A stretch of 64,000 bases of DNA, taken from Flavipsychrobacter sp. GTDB lineage: Bacteria > Bacteroidota > Bacteroidia > Chitinophagales > Chitinophagaceae. Under the pieces are notes generated by a model. That model saw only the letters and a program-made list of their open reading frames with translations. It searched no databases and was not told where the DNA came from. Position 1 is the first letter of the stretch. Each line of letters begins with the position of its first letter. Both the position numbers and the translations under genes were made by a program. Below, in pieces: positions 45,148 to 53,761 of this stretch. Where the stretch lies: positions 372,001 to 436,000 of the forward strand of contig JAEUVF010000008.1 of the NCBI GenBank assembly GCA_016787265.1, read 5' to 3'.

Positions 45148-46461
45148 ATGAATATATTATTGCTCGGATCTGGTGGCAGGGAACATGCCATGGCCTGGAA
45201 GCTTAAACAAAGTCCGCTTTGCGATACATTATATATTGCCCCGGGAAATGCCGGTACGGCAAACTGCGGGCAAAATGTATCACTTTCCATCACTGATTTT
45301 CCTTCCATCCGCCAGTTTTGCCTTGATAATGACATTCATTTGATTATAGTGGGACCAGAAGAGCCATTGGTTAAAGGGGTGGTTGATTATTTTAAAAGTA
45401 ATCCGGTTCCATTGAGTGCGGATGCTGCAAGGGAATTGAAACTGGAAGCAATGCCGGTAATTGGTCCGGATGCTTTTGGTGCCCAACTGGAAGGTTCCAA
45501 GGCTTTTGCCAAGGCCTTTATGGAAAGGCATGCCATTCCCACCGCAGCTTATCGGGAATTCAATGCGGATAATTTTGAAGAAGGCGTGGAGTATATCCGG
45601 CAGCATAGTTTGCCGATCGTGTTGAAAGCAGACGGATTGGCCGCGGGAAAAGGGGTACTTATATTGAACGATCACGAAGAAGCCATCCGGGAATTCACTT
45701 CCATGATCCGGGAAAGTAAATTTGGAGATGCGAGTAAAACGGTGGTCGTTGAAGCATTTTTGTCGGGTATTGAATTATCTGTGTTTGTACTCACTGACGG
45801 CAAAAACTATGTATTGCTTCCGGAGGCAAAAGACTATAAAAGAATTGGTGAAGGGGATACCGGTTTGAATACCGGTGGTATGGGAGCGGTGAGCCCAGTG
45901 CCGTTTGCGGATGCCGGTTTTATGCAGAAAGTAGTGGATAGGGTAGTGAAGCCAACGGTGAACGGTTTGCAGGAAGAGCAAATAGATTATAAAGGATTTG
46001 TATTTGTTGGATTGATCAAAGTGGGTGAGGATCCTTATGTGATAGAATACAATTGCCGTATGGGAGACCCGGAAACGGAAGTAGTGATGCCGCGTCTGAA
46101 GAATGATCTCGTTGAACTGATGCTGGCCACAGCCCGCCAGGAGCTGGGTCGTCAATCAGTAGAACAGGATGCCCGCTTTGCCTGCACCGTTATGGCTGTG
46201 AGCGGCGGATATCCGGGTGATTACGAAAAAGGTAAAAAGATTAACGGGTTGGAACAGGAAATCAATTCCGAAACCTTACTGTTTCACGCTGGCACCTCGG
46301 AACAAAATGGAGATGTGCTTACCAGCGGGGGGAGAGTGTTATGTGTTACTTCTTATGGTAATTCTGTGAAAGATGCGGTAAACGCTTCTAAAAAAGTGTT
46401 GGCCGGAATTTCTTTTGAGGGTATGTATTTCCGGACCGATATCGGTTATGAATTCAGTTAA
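45148..46461 (+). CDS. purD: Phosphoribosylamine-glycine ligase
   Basis: PurD makes glycinamide ribonucleotide in purine synthesis. The 437-residue protein has the N-terminal LLLGSGGREHAMAWKL, the ATP-grasp part with VLKADGLAAGKGVLIL, LNTGGMGAVSPVPF, and YVIEYNCRMGDPETEVVMPR, and the C-terminal domain with GGRVLCVTSYGNSVKDAV. A promoter-like TATTTTCG lies about 25 bases before the ATG. kynA starts 10 bases after its stop. Confidence 0.96.
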   Translation: MNILLLGSGGREHAMAWKLKQSPLCDTLYIAPGNAGTANCGQNVSLSITDFPSIRQFCLDNDIHLIIVGPEEPLVKGVVDYFKSNPVPLSADAARELKLEAMPVIGPDAFGAQLEGSKAFAKAFMERHAIPTAAYREFNADNFEEGVEYIRQHSLPIVLKADGLAAGKGVLILNDHEEAIREFTSMIRESKFGDASKTVVVEAFLSGIELSVFVLTDGKNYVLLPEAKDYKRIGEGDTGLNTGGMGAVSPVPFADAGFMQKVVDRVVKPTVNGLQEEQIDYKGFVFVGLIKVGEDPYVIEYNCRMGDPETEVVMPRLKNDLVELMLATARQELGRQSVEQDARFACTVMAVSGGYPGDYEKGKKINGLEQEINSETLLFHAGTSEQNGDVLTSGGRVLCVTSYGNSVKDAVNASKKVLAGISFEGMYFRTDIGYEFS

Positions 46462-46471
46462 ACTCATTGGG

Positions 46472-47494
46472 ATGAAATCTGTTCATTATTCTGATTACCT
46501 GCAGCTGGATAAGATCCTCGGAGCCCAGCAACCTGAGAGTGAATTGCAGCAGCAACCAGCGCATGATGAAATGCTGTTCATCATTATTCACCAGGCATAC
46601 GAATTGTGGTTCAAACAGATCATGTATGAAGTGGATAGTGTACATGCAATTCTTCAACAACCATCCCTGAACGATAATTCTCCGGAATTACAAACCGTGG
46701 TTCATCGGTTGCATCGTTCCGTTACCATATTGAAATTGCTGGTACAGCAAATCGACGTGATGGAAACGATGACGCCCATGGATTTCCTGGATTTCAGGGA
46801 TATGTTGCGACCGGCATCCGGCTTTCAGAGCTGGCAGTTTAAGGGATTGGAGGCTCGGCTGGGACTACGATTTGAGCAAAGGCATGGCCAGGAATATTAT
46901 TTGTCACAGTTGCGACCGGAGCAGGTGGCTCTGATCAAACGAATTGAATCGGAACAATCGTTGATCAGTTTGCTGAATGAATGGCTGGAGCGAATGCCAT
47001 TCCTGGAGCAGGCTCCCGGCTGGTTTGAGGAGTATACGGCTGTCTACCGGTCGAGTCTATCCGAAAAAGAGCAATCCAACCTGGATGCATATGCACGAAT
47101 GTTTGGGATTGGGCAAAACGAGGATGCCGCTGATCAGCCAGATCGTCAATTATCTCCGAGGGCATCCAGGGCAGCCTTATTTATAATGTTGTATCGCGGG
47201 TATCCTATTTTGCAACTGCCGTTTCAGTTACTGAATGTATTGCTTGAGATGGATGAGCAGCTCAGTACCTGGCGTTACCGCCACATGAATATGGTACATC
47301 GCATGATCGGTACCAGGATTGGCACCGGAGGTAGTACAGGTAAGGACTACCTCAAGGGTGCTGTGGACAAACATGCTATATTCCGGGAGATAGCTCAATT
47401 AACCAGTTTTCTTATAGAGCGACGGCACCTGCCAAAGCTGGATGCAACAATGGAGAAACGTCTAGGGTTTGGGGGAATGGAAAGTGAGATGTGA
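46472..47494 (+). CDS. kynA: Tryptophan 2,3-dioxygenase
   Basis: This haem enzyme opens the indole ring of tryptophan to N-formylkynurenine. I choose ATG 46472 (MKSVHYSDYLQLDKILGAQQ, 340 residues), which removes the overlap with purD. Family features are DEMLFIIIHQAYELWFKQ, MDFLDFRDMLRPASGFQSWQ and WRYRHMNMVHRMIGTRIGTG followed by GSTGKDYL. It is a larger form with an insert (about 200-235). No kynurenine formamidase or kynureninase gene is present in the window. Its stop lies in a short GTGAGA repeat. Confidence 0.93.
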   Translation: MKSVHYSDYLQLDKILGAQQPESELQQQPAHDEMLFIIIHQAYELWFKQIMYEVDSVHAILQQPSLNDNSPELQTVVHRLHRSVTILKLLVQQIDVMETMTPMDFLDFRDMLRPASGFQSWQFKGLEARLGLRFEQRHGQEYYLSQLRPEQVALIKRIESEQSLISLLNEWLERMPFLEQAPGWFEEYTAVYRSSLSEKEQSNLDAYARMFGIGQNEDAADQPDRQLSPRASRAALFIMLYRGYPILQLPFQLLNVLLEMDEQLSTWRYRHMNMVHRMIGTRIGTGGSTGKDYLKGAVDKHAIFREIAQLTSFLIERRHLPKLDATMEKRLGFGGMESEM

Positions 47495-47497
47495 GAA
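47484..47497 (+). repeat. Two GTGAGA heptamers overlapping the kynA stop
   Basis: GTGAGAT and GTGAGAA in register; the TGA stop is in the second unit. The units match those after the DUF47 gene. With only two copies, chance is possible. Confidence 0.5.
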
Positions 47498-47591
47498 GGA
47501 GTACGATAGGTAAAATATTGGACTGAAAAAAGAAAATCGAAACAGCGGGATCGGTTTGCAACCACTACATTAGCCGTTGAATTGAATCAAC

Positions 47592-48971
47592 ATGAAAAAA
47601 GGCTACTGGAAAAGAACACTAACGATTGCTATGCTTGCTGCGATAGGCGGAACGATTTCACTGCAAGCAGTACAGGCTCAAACCGGTGTAACCGGACTTA
47701 CTTCCCAACAATTACAACCGGGTGGCGACACTGCTAAAATGGACTGGTTTGGTGATGCCAAGCTGGGGATTTTCATTCATTATGGAATGTACGCAGTGAA
47801 TGGCGTGGACGAAAGTTGGAGTTTTCACAATAAGAAGATCAGTCATGCCGATTACATGAAGCAAATGAAGGGCTTCACGGCCAGTAAATATAATCCGGAT
47901 GCGTGGGCCGCTCTTATCAAGGAAAGTGGTGCCCGGTATGCTGTGATCACCACCAAACACCACGACGGACTCGCCCTTTGGAACACATCCCAAAAACATT
48001 ACAGCACAGTAAAAAATACACCTGCAAAAAGGGATTTACTAACGCCTTTTTTCCAGGCGCTGGACAAATACGGGCTTAAAAGAGGAGCATATTTTTCCCT
48101 GATCGACTGGTCGCATCCGGATTATCCTGGGTTTTTAAAGGATAGCAGCAGATATGCCATAGCAAAAGATACAGCCCGGTGGAGCCGTTTCAGCCGCTTC
48201 AACAAAGCGCAAATACAGGAGATCAGCCAGCAGTTCAAACCGGATCTGTGGTGGTTCGATGGCGATTGGGAACACAGTGCTCAGGAATGGGATGCTGCCG
48301 GAATCCGAAAAATGATCCTGGAAGCCAGACCAGGCGCTATCATTAATTCAAGATTACAGGGTTATGGCGATTATGCAACACCGGAACAAAACACCCCGGT
48401 ACACCGTCCAAAGGGGCGCTGGTGGGAGCTTTGCATGACTATCAACAATAACTGGGGGTATCAGCACAGCGATACCAACTGGAAAACGCCAGCGGAAATC
48501 ATTTCGATTTTTGCTGATGCTATTGGCAGTGGTGGAAATCTGTTGCTGGATATTGGTCCGAAGGAAGATGGTACAATTCCCCAGGAGCAGATTACCGTAT
48601 TGAAAGAGCTGGGGAAATGGAACCGCAAACACGAAGAGGCCATTTTCGGTACGCAGGGTGGTATGCCACATGGCCATTTTTACGGTCCGTCTACGATTTC
48701 TAAAGATTCAACTAAGCTGTATCTGTTTCTGGCTGGAAAGCCCTCCGGAACGGTTTGGATCAAAGGCCTGGTAAACAAGATCAAATCAATTCGGGTGGTA
48801 GGAACCGGACAGGAGTTGTCACATAAAGTAGTAGGTAAAATATCCTGGAGCCAGGTACCCGGACTGGTATACATTGACATTCCTGCCAACGTCAAAGACG
48901 ATTATATGTCGGTACTGGCCCTTGAACTGGAAGGTCCGATCAAATTATATGCAGGTCACGGCGGCCTTTGA
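47592..48971 (+). CDS. Secreted GH29 alpha-L-fucosidase
   Basis: The 459-residue protein has a signal peptide (to about residue 30, ending AVQAQ). A GH29 catalytic domain follows with WFGDAKLGIFIHYGMYAVNG, ARYAVITTKHHDGLALWNT, RGAYFSLIDWSHPDYPGF and LWWFDGDWEHSAQEW. The last carries the expected nucleophilic aspartate. A small C-terminal beta domain follows. It should remove fucose from glycans in the periplasm or outside. It stands alone, without SusCD genes. The ending does not look like a T9SS sorting domain. Confidence 0.92.
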   Translation: MKKGYWKRTLTIAMLAAIGGTISLQAVQAQTGVTGLTSQQLQPGGDTAKMDWFGDAKLGIFIHYGMYAVNGVDESWSFHNKKISHADYMKQMKGFTASKYNPDAWAALIKESGARYAVITTKHHDGLALWNTSQKHYSTVKNTPAKRDLLTPFFQALDKYGLKRGAYFSLIDWSHPDYPGFLKDSSRYAIAKDTARWSRFSRFNKAQIQEISQQFKPDLWWFDGDWEHSAQEWDAAGIRKMILEARPGAIINSRLQGYGDYATPEQNTPVHRPKGRWWELCMTINNNWGYQHSDTNWKTPAEIISIFADAIGSGGNLLLDIGPKEDGTIPQEQITVLKELGKWNRKHEEAIFGTQGGMPHGHFYGPSTISKDSTKLYLFLAGKPSGTVWIKGLVNKIKSIRVVGTGQELSHKVVGKISWSQVPGLVYIDIPANVKDDYMSVLALELEGPIKLYAGHGGL

Positions 48972-48976
48972 TACCT

Positions 48977-49003
48977 CACCCGACCGGTGCCACCGGTCGG
49001 GTG
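48977..49003. terminator. GC-rich hairpin after the fucosidase gene
   Basis: CACCCGACCGGTG and its complement (13 bp, nearly loop-free) lie 5 bases after the stop. There is no T-run on either side, so it is a stabilising 3' hairpin or weak terminator. Confidence 0.55.
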
Positions 49004-49121
49004 AAATTCAGTATATTGTGGAAAAAATAGTGATAATCAAACTGTCTTACTTTGATTTATCGAATTATTTGCATCAATTTTGCTGACATTATATCCTGAC
49101 TAAAATTTTGACCTCAACAAC

Positions 49122-50147
49122 ATGGGATTATTCAACTTTCTGACCCAGGAAATTGCCATGGATCTGGGTACAGCCAATACCCTAATCATACATAACGATG
49201 AAATTGTAGTGAACGAACCTTCGATTGTTGCCCTCGACCGGAACAATCCGAAGAATGTGCTGGCCGTTGGCAAGCGTGCATTGATGATGCACGAAAAGAC
49301 CCATGAAAGCATCCGTACGGTAAGGCCGCTGAAAGACGGAGTAATTGCTGATTTCAACGCCGCCGAGCTAATGATACGGGAAATGATCAAAATGATCTAT
49401 CCCAAGAAACCGCTGTTCCCACCCAGCTGGCGTATGATGATCTGTATTCCGTCTTCCATTACGGAAGTGGAGAAAAGGGCGGTACGGGATAGTGCGGAAC
49501 AGGCAGGAGCCAAAGAAGTTTACCTCATACATGAACCCATGGCGGCTGCCCTGGGTATTGGTATTGATGTGGAAGAACCTGTTGGAAACATGATTATCGA
49601 TATTGGCGGTGGTACCACCGGTATTACGGTTATTGCGCTGGCAGGTATCGTGTGCGATCAGAGTATTCGTATTGCAGGAGATGAATTCACGGCTGATATT
49701 ATGGAAGCCCTGCGCCGCTACCACAGTCTGCTGATCGGTGAGCGTACGGCTGAGCAGATCAAGATTCAGATTGGTGCAGCGATGAAAGATCTCGACAATC
49801 CGCCCGATGATATTCCGGTAAACGGTCGCGACCTGGTAACTGGTATCCCCAAGCAGATCATGGTAAGCTTTCAGGAAATTGCAGAGGCACTGGATAAAAG
49901 CATTTTCAAAATTGAGGAGGCTATCCTGAAAGCCCTGGAAACCACCCCACCTGAACTGGCTGCCGATATTTACCGCAGAGGTTTGTATATCACCGGAGGT
50001 GGTGCCCTGCTGCGCGGACTGGATAAGCGGCTGAGTCAGAAGATAAAACTGCCTGTACATGTGGCAGATGATCCGCTGAAGAGCGTGGTTCGTGGTACTG
50101 GTATTGCGTTGAAGAATTATGACCGCTATCCCTTCGTGATGCGTTAA
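49122..50147 (+). CDS. mreB: Rod-shape-determining actin homologue MreB
   Basis: MreB forms membrane-bound filaments that organise side-wall peptidoglycan synthesis. The 341-residue protein begins with an amphipathic membrane-binding helix (MGLFNFLTQEIAMDLGTANT). The actin-fold phosphate loops are MIIDIGGGTTGITVIALAG and ITGGGALLRGLDKRL, and PSSITEVEKRAVRDSAEQAG lies between. It is first in a run mreB-mreC-mreD-mrdA-rodA. Confidence 0.97.
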   Translation: MGLFNFLTQEIAMDLGTANTLIIHNDEIVVNEPSIVALDRNNPKNVLAVGKRALMMHEKTHESIRTVRPLKDGVIADFNAAELMIREMIKMIYPKKPLFPPSWRMMICIPSSITEVEKRAVRDSAEQAGAKEVYLIHEPMAAALGIGIDVEEPVGNMIIDIGGGTTGITVIALAGIVCDQSIRIAGDEFTADIMEALRRYHSLLIGERTAEQIKIQIGAAMKDLDNPPDDIPVNGRDLVTGIPKQIMVSFQEIAEALDKSIFKIEEAILKALETTPPELAADIYRRGLYITGGGALLRGLDKRLSQKIKLPVHVADDPLKSVVRGTGIALKNYDRYPFVMR

Positions 50148-50152
50148 CAGAT

Positions 50153-51007
50153 ATGCGAAATATCTTCCTGTTCATCCGGCGTTATTTTAATTTTTTGTCG
50201 TTCCTGGCATTGCAGGCATTGGCACTGTCTTTTCTTTTTCGCTATAACAAATTTCACGAAGCGGCATTTGCAGGTGTTGCCAACGAAATTACCGGCAGGA
50301 TAAATGAACAGTACAATACCGTTGATTATTATTTCAAACTGAAAAAAGCCAACGAAAACCTGGTAAAGGAAAACGTAGCACTCAGGGAAATGCTGCGCTC
50401 CAATTATCAGTCGCCCGATACCACGCAAAAACTGATCGTGGATTCTATCCGGGTGGATTCACTCAAGCCCTTTCAGCGGTATGTTTACCGGGAGTCCAAG
50501 GTTGTTGGGAGTTTTGTCACTACACAAACCAATTTCATTACGATTCATCGGGGTTCCAACCAGGGCGTACGTCCGGATATGGCAGTAATCGGACCAAACG
50601 GTGTAGTTGGACGGGTGGTTAATACCAGCGCCAATTATTCTACCATAATGACCATGATTAGCCGGCAGTTCAAAGTGGATGGAAAACTGAAGAATTCGGG
50701 TGAGCGAGGTTCAATTGGTTGGGATGGTCAGGATCCGCGCATCGTGCAGATGCGGAATATTCCGAAAAGTGTGCAGGTTCAGAAAGGGGATTCCGTATTG
50801 ACAAGTGAACTCTCCTCCATTTTCCCGGCAAACATTTTGATTGGGACGGTGGATAGCGTGATGAATGACCCCAGTACCAATTTTTACAACCTGCGACTGA
50901 AAACCGGTACCAACTTTTCAACGGTACAGTTTGTATACGTTGTGCAGAATACACAGCTGGAAGAACAAATCAAACTGGAAAACGCAACCCGCAATACGAA
51001 TGAGTGA
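50153..51007 (+). CDS. mreC: Rod-shape-determining protein MreC
   Basis: The 284-residue protein has an N-terminal membrane helix (about 10-30), a coiled coil (about 55-90: YFKLKKANENLVKENVALRE) and the periplasmic MreC domain (VTTQTNFITIHRGSNQGVRP, AVIGPNGVVGRVVNTSANYS, TVMTMISRQFKVDGKL-like). It should activate the PBP2-RodA synthase. It begins 5 bases after mreB and overlaps mreD by 8 bases. Confidence 0.95.
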   Translation: MRNIFLFIRRYFNFLSFLALQALALSFLFRYNKFHEAAFAGVANEITGRINEQYNTVDYYFKLKKANENLVKENVALREMLRSNYQSPDTTQKLIVDSIRVDSLKPFQRYVYRESKVVGSFVTTQTNFITIHRGSNQGVRPDMAVIGPNGVVGRVVNTSANYSTIMTMISRQFKVDGKLKNSGERGSIGWDGQDPRIVQMRNIPKSVQVQKGDSVLTSELSSIFPANILIGTVDSVMNDPSTNFYNLRLKTGTNFSTVQFVYVVQNTQLEEQIKLENATRNTNE

Positions 51008-51530
51008 TTTTGTGAAACATAGTCTGCGAGCATTGCTCTTCCTGCTGGTCCAGGTTTTTGTACTGCACAAGATCCCGCCGTTGCATCAGTTTATTGTTCC
51101 CTACTTGTACTTCCTGTTTATACTTTGGCTGCCATTTAATATGGGCCGAACCTGGCTGATGGTGGTAGCCTTTTTATACGGACTGGCACTCGATTATTTT
51201 CTGATGCAGCCCGGACTGCATGCAGCTGCCTGTGTAATGATAGCCTACCTCAGACCTTTCCTGGTAAATCTCTTGATCCGGCAGGAAGGAGCGGAACAAA
51301 GCTACGGCGCCCCTTCAATTAATAGTATGGGTTGGGCGCCCTACATGGTATTGGTAGTTGTGTTAACGCTTGTACACCATGGTTACCTGGTTTTCCTGGA
51401 ATGGATGAGTTTTGGAAATTTCTGGTATTTTCTGGGTAAAGTTGGCGCTTCTTCAGCAATCAGCCTGCTGCTGATTCTTATTACAGAAATGCTGTTTTAC
51501 AGGAAGGAGAGATTTCGCACGAATATGTAA
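51000..51530 (+). CDS. mreD: Rod-shape-determining membrane protein MreD
   Basis: I choose ATG 51000, which overlaps the mreC stop, giving 176 residues with about five to six membrane helices (YLYFLFILWLPFNMGRTWLM, VAFLYGLALDYFLMQPGLHA). MreD is poorly conserved; the call rests on topology plus its place between mreC and mrdA. A palindromic heptamer array follows its stop. Confidence 0.88.
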   Translation: MSDFVKHSLRALLFLLVQVFVLHKIPPLHQFIVPYLYFLFILWLPFNMGRTWLMVVAFLYGLALDYFLMQPGLHAAACVMIAYLRPFLVNLLIRQEGAEQSYGAPSINSMGWAPYMVLVVVLTLVHHGYLVFLEWMSFGNFWYFLGKVGASSAISLLLILITEMLFYRKERFRTNM

Positions 51531-51536
51531 GAAGAA

Positions 51537-51616
51537 GTGAAAGGTGAAAAGTGAAAGGTGAAAGAACTGTTCATTTTCACGTTTCACACTCTCACCTTTC
51601 ACCTTTCACTTTTCAC
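51537..51616. repeat. Inverted pair of GTGAAA heptamer arrays between mreD and mrdA
   Basis: Four forward units (GTGAAAG, GTGAAAA, GTGAAAG, GTGAAAG; 51537-51564) begin 6 bases after the mreD stop. After 9 bases come six reverse units (51574-51616: TTTTCAC, GTTTCAC, ACTCTCAC, CTTTCAC, CTTTCAC, TTTTCAC), one of them 8 bases long. The two halves can fold into a long hairpin. Confidence 0.92.
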
Positions 51617-51624
51617 CTTTTCCC

Positions 51625-51632
51625 TACCTTTG
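51625..51632 (+). promoter_or_regulatory. Bacteroidota -7 promoter element for mrdA-rodA
   Basis: TACCTTTG matches TAnnTTTG exactly, 30 bases before the mrdA ATG and just after the repeat. It suggests mrdA-rodA can be transcribed apart from mreBCD. Confidence 0.5.
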
Positions 51633-51662
51633 TTCTCATAATTCTCCATTTCCCATTCCCAT

Positions 51663-53759
51663 ATGTCTGTGTTTAACCAATCGCGTTCAACTGTTATCCG
51701 TCTGATTGTGGCGGGTGTGTTCCTGATCATTGTGGCACAGTTGGTGAACCTGCAATTGTTCTCCAGTAAGTACGAAGCGCTGGCCTTCAACAATGCCGTA
51801 TATCCGAAAGTGCGGTATCCCGACCGTGGTATTATTTACGATCGGAAAGGAAAAGCTATTTTGAACAACACCATCATGTTTGATCTGGAAGTCACTCCGT
51901 CCCAGATAAAGGGAGTGGATACCGGTTTTCTCTGTAAACTGGTGGAAATTGATACGGCAGAATTCAAGAAAAGAATCATCACCGCCATCCTGAAAAACGG
52001 TCGCTACCGGCCAAGTATATTCGAAGACCTGCTTACTCCCGAAATGCATGCAAGACTGGAAGAAAATATCTATAAATTTCCGGGCTTTGCACTTGTGGAA
52101 CGTCCCGTCAGAGTTTATCCTTTTAAGGCGGCTGCACATATCATGGGTTATATCGGTGAAGCGGATTCTGGTAATATCAAACGCTCCAATGGGTTTTACC
52201 GGTTGGGCGACTATGTTGGAAAAACGGGACTGGAATCTTTTTATGAGCGGGTATTGATGGGGAAACGAGGGGTGGAATACCTTATCAAGGATAACAAAAA
52301 CAGGCTGGTAGGAAAATATGAAAATGGAATCTATGATACGGCCGCCGTTGCCGGTAGAAACCTGCATACTTATATTGATATTGAATTACAACAACTCGCA
52401 GAGAAATTAATGCAGGGTAAAGTTGGCGCTGTAGTGGCCATCGAACCCAAAACAGGTGGAATTCTGTCGATGGTATCAGGTCCCAATTTCGATCCTAACA
52501 TGTTAACAGGTCCCAATAAGCAACAAAATTTCAACAAGCTTTTTCTGGATGTGAGTAGTCCGTTGTTGAACAGGGCCATCAAGGGGCAGTATCCTCCCGG
52601 CTCAACATTTAAACCCCTGGGTGCATTAGTGGCATTGGATGAGGGCATCATTACCCCGTCCTTTGGGATAGGATGCGGGGGCGCCTATTACGGATGTTCG
52701 AGACCTGTAAAATGTACGCATAGCAATGCCGGACATGCGGCTAATCTGAGGCTGGCAATTGCCAATTCCTGTAACTCCTATTTTACTCATATCTACCGGT
52801 TATCAGTAGACGCAGGGAAATACAAAGGGGTAAAAAACGGATATCAGAAGTGGAAAGAATACATGAACGCATTTGACCTGGGTGTACGGGTAGGAGTGGA
52901 CTTACCCAGTGAGGACAGGGGGAACATTCCGGACAGTTCCGTGTATAATAAAGTGTATCGCAACAGTTGGAATAGTTGTACCAACCTGACCCTGGGTATT
53001 GGTCAGGATATGATGCTGGCAACCCCTCTGCAACTGGCCAATTCCATGTGTATCATTGCCAATAAGGGTTACTATTATACTCCCCATTTTGTAAAAAACA
53101 TTGAAGATGAAACACCGGCGGATTCCATCATGAATCCGTTTCGCACCAAACATGAACCCCTGACTGGCATTTCAGATGATGCTTATGAAGCGGTAATTTC
53201 AGGAATGCAGGATGTGGTAGAAATCGGAACGGCAAGAATGGCCAAGCTGCCAAATATTAATGTGTGTGCTAAAACTGGTACAGCGGAGAACTATCGGGTA
53301 ATCGAGGGGAAGAGAACCAAGTTGAAAGACAACTCTGTGTTCGTTTGCTTTGCCCCCCGGGAAGATCCTAAAATCGCGATTGCCGTAATTGTGGAGAATG
53401 CAGGTTACGGTGGTACATGGGCCGGACCGATCGCTGCTCTGATGATGGAAAAATTCCTTAATGATACGCTTCGGACAGAGCGGCTCAAGGAAGTGGAGCG
53501 AATTGCTGCTTCGAATCTGATGCCTGGTTACCTTATTCGTGAACAATACAAAGCTGATTCTACCCGGGCCTACAACTGGTTTAAAATGACAAAAGATTCC
53601 AGTGCCATTAAACGTTTTTTGAGACGAGACTTCAAAAAAGACAGCCTTCAACAGAATCAAAATTCACCGCTGCCTGTCCGGGATATCCGTACTACCTGGC
53701 ATCGGCCCGAAGCCATTGTGCCCGAACAATATTCCTTCACACATCCGGTAACTGCCTGA
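51663..53759 (+). CDS. mrdA: Penicillin-binding protein 2 (elongasome transpeptidase)
   Basis: PBP2 crosslinks peptidoglycan during cell elongation together with RodA. The 698-residue protein has one N-terminal membrane helix (about 10-30) and the pedestal domain (RYPDRGIIYDRKGKAILNNT). The transpeptidase domain has the active serine S314 and K317 in PPGSTFKPLGA, the SxN-type motif in ANSCNSYFTH, and K537-T-G in CAKTGTAENY. The order and spacing are normal for class B PBPs. rodA starts 2 bases after it. Confidence 0.96.
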   Translation: MSVFNQSRSTVIRLIVAGVFLIIVAQLVNLQLFSSKYEALAFNNAVYPKVRYPDRGIIYDRKGKAILNNTIMFDLEVTPSQIKGVDTGFLCKLVEIDTAEFKKRIITAILKNGRYRPSIFEDLLTPEMHARLEENIYKFPGFALVERPVRVYPFKAAAHIMGYIGEADSGNIKRSNGFYRLGDYVGKTGLESFYERVLMGKRGVEYLIKDNKNRLVGKYENGIYDTAAVAGRNLHTYIDIELQQLAEKLMQGKVGAVVAIEPKTGGILSMVSGPNFDPNMLTGPNKQQNFNKLFLDVSSPLLNRAIKGQYPPGSTFKPLGALVALDEGIITPSFGIGCGGAYYGCSRPVKCTHSNAGHAANLRLAIANSCNSYFTHIYRLSVDAGKYKGVKNGYQKWKEYMNAFDLGVRVGVDLPSEDRGNIPDSSVYNKVYRNSWNSCTNLTLGIGQDMMLATPLQLANSMCIIANKGYYYTPHFVKNIEDETPADSIMNPFRTKHEPLTGISDDAYEAVISGMQDVVEIGTARMAKLPNINVCAKTGTAENYRVIEGKRTKLKDNSVFVCFAPREDPKIAIAVIVENAGYGGTWAGPIAALMMEKFLNDTLRTERLKEVERIAASNLMPGYLIREQYKADSTRAYNWFKMTKDSSAIKRFLRRDFKKDSLQQNQNSPLPVRDIRTTWHRPEAIVPEQYSFTHPVTA

Positions 53760-53761
53760 AT

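Noticed and set aside
48977..49003. Hairpin after the fucosidase as an insertion-sequence end
   Set aside because: No transposase, second copy or target duplication was seen; a 3' mRNA hairpin is the simpler reading.
49368..50060. 230-codon minus-strand frame opposite mreB
   Set aside because: mreB on the other strand is fully conserved along this stretch, and the antisense product has no recognisable features.
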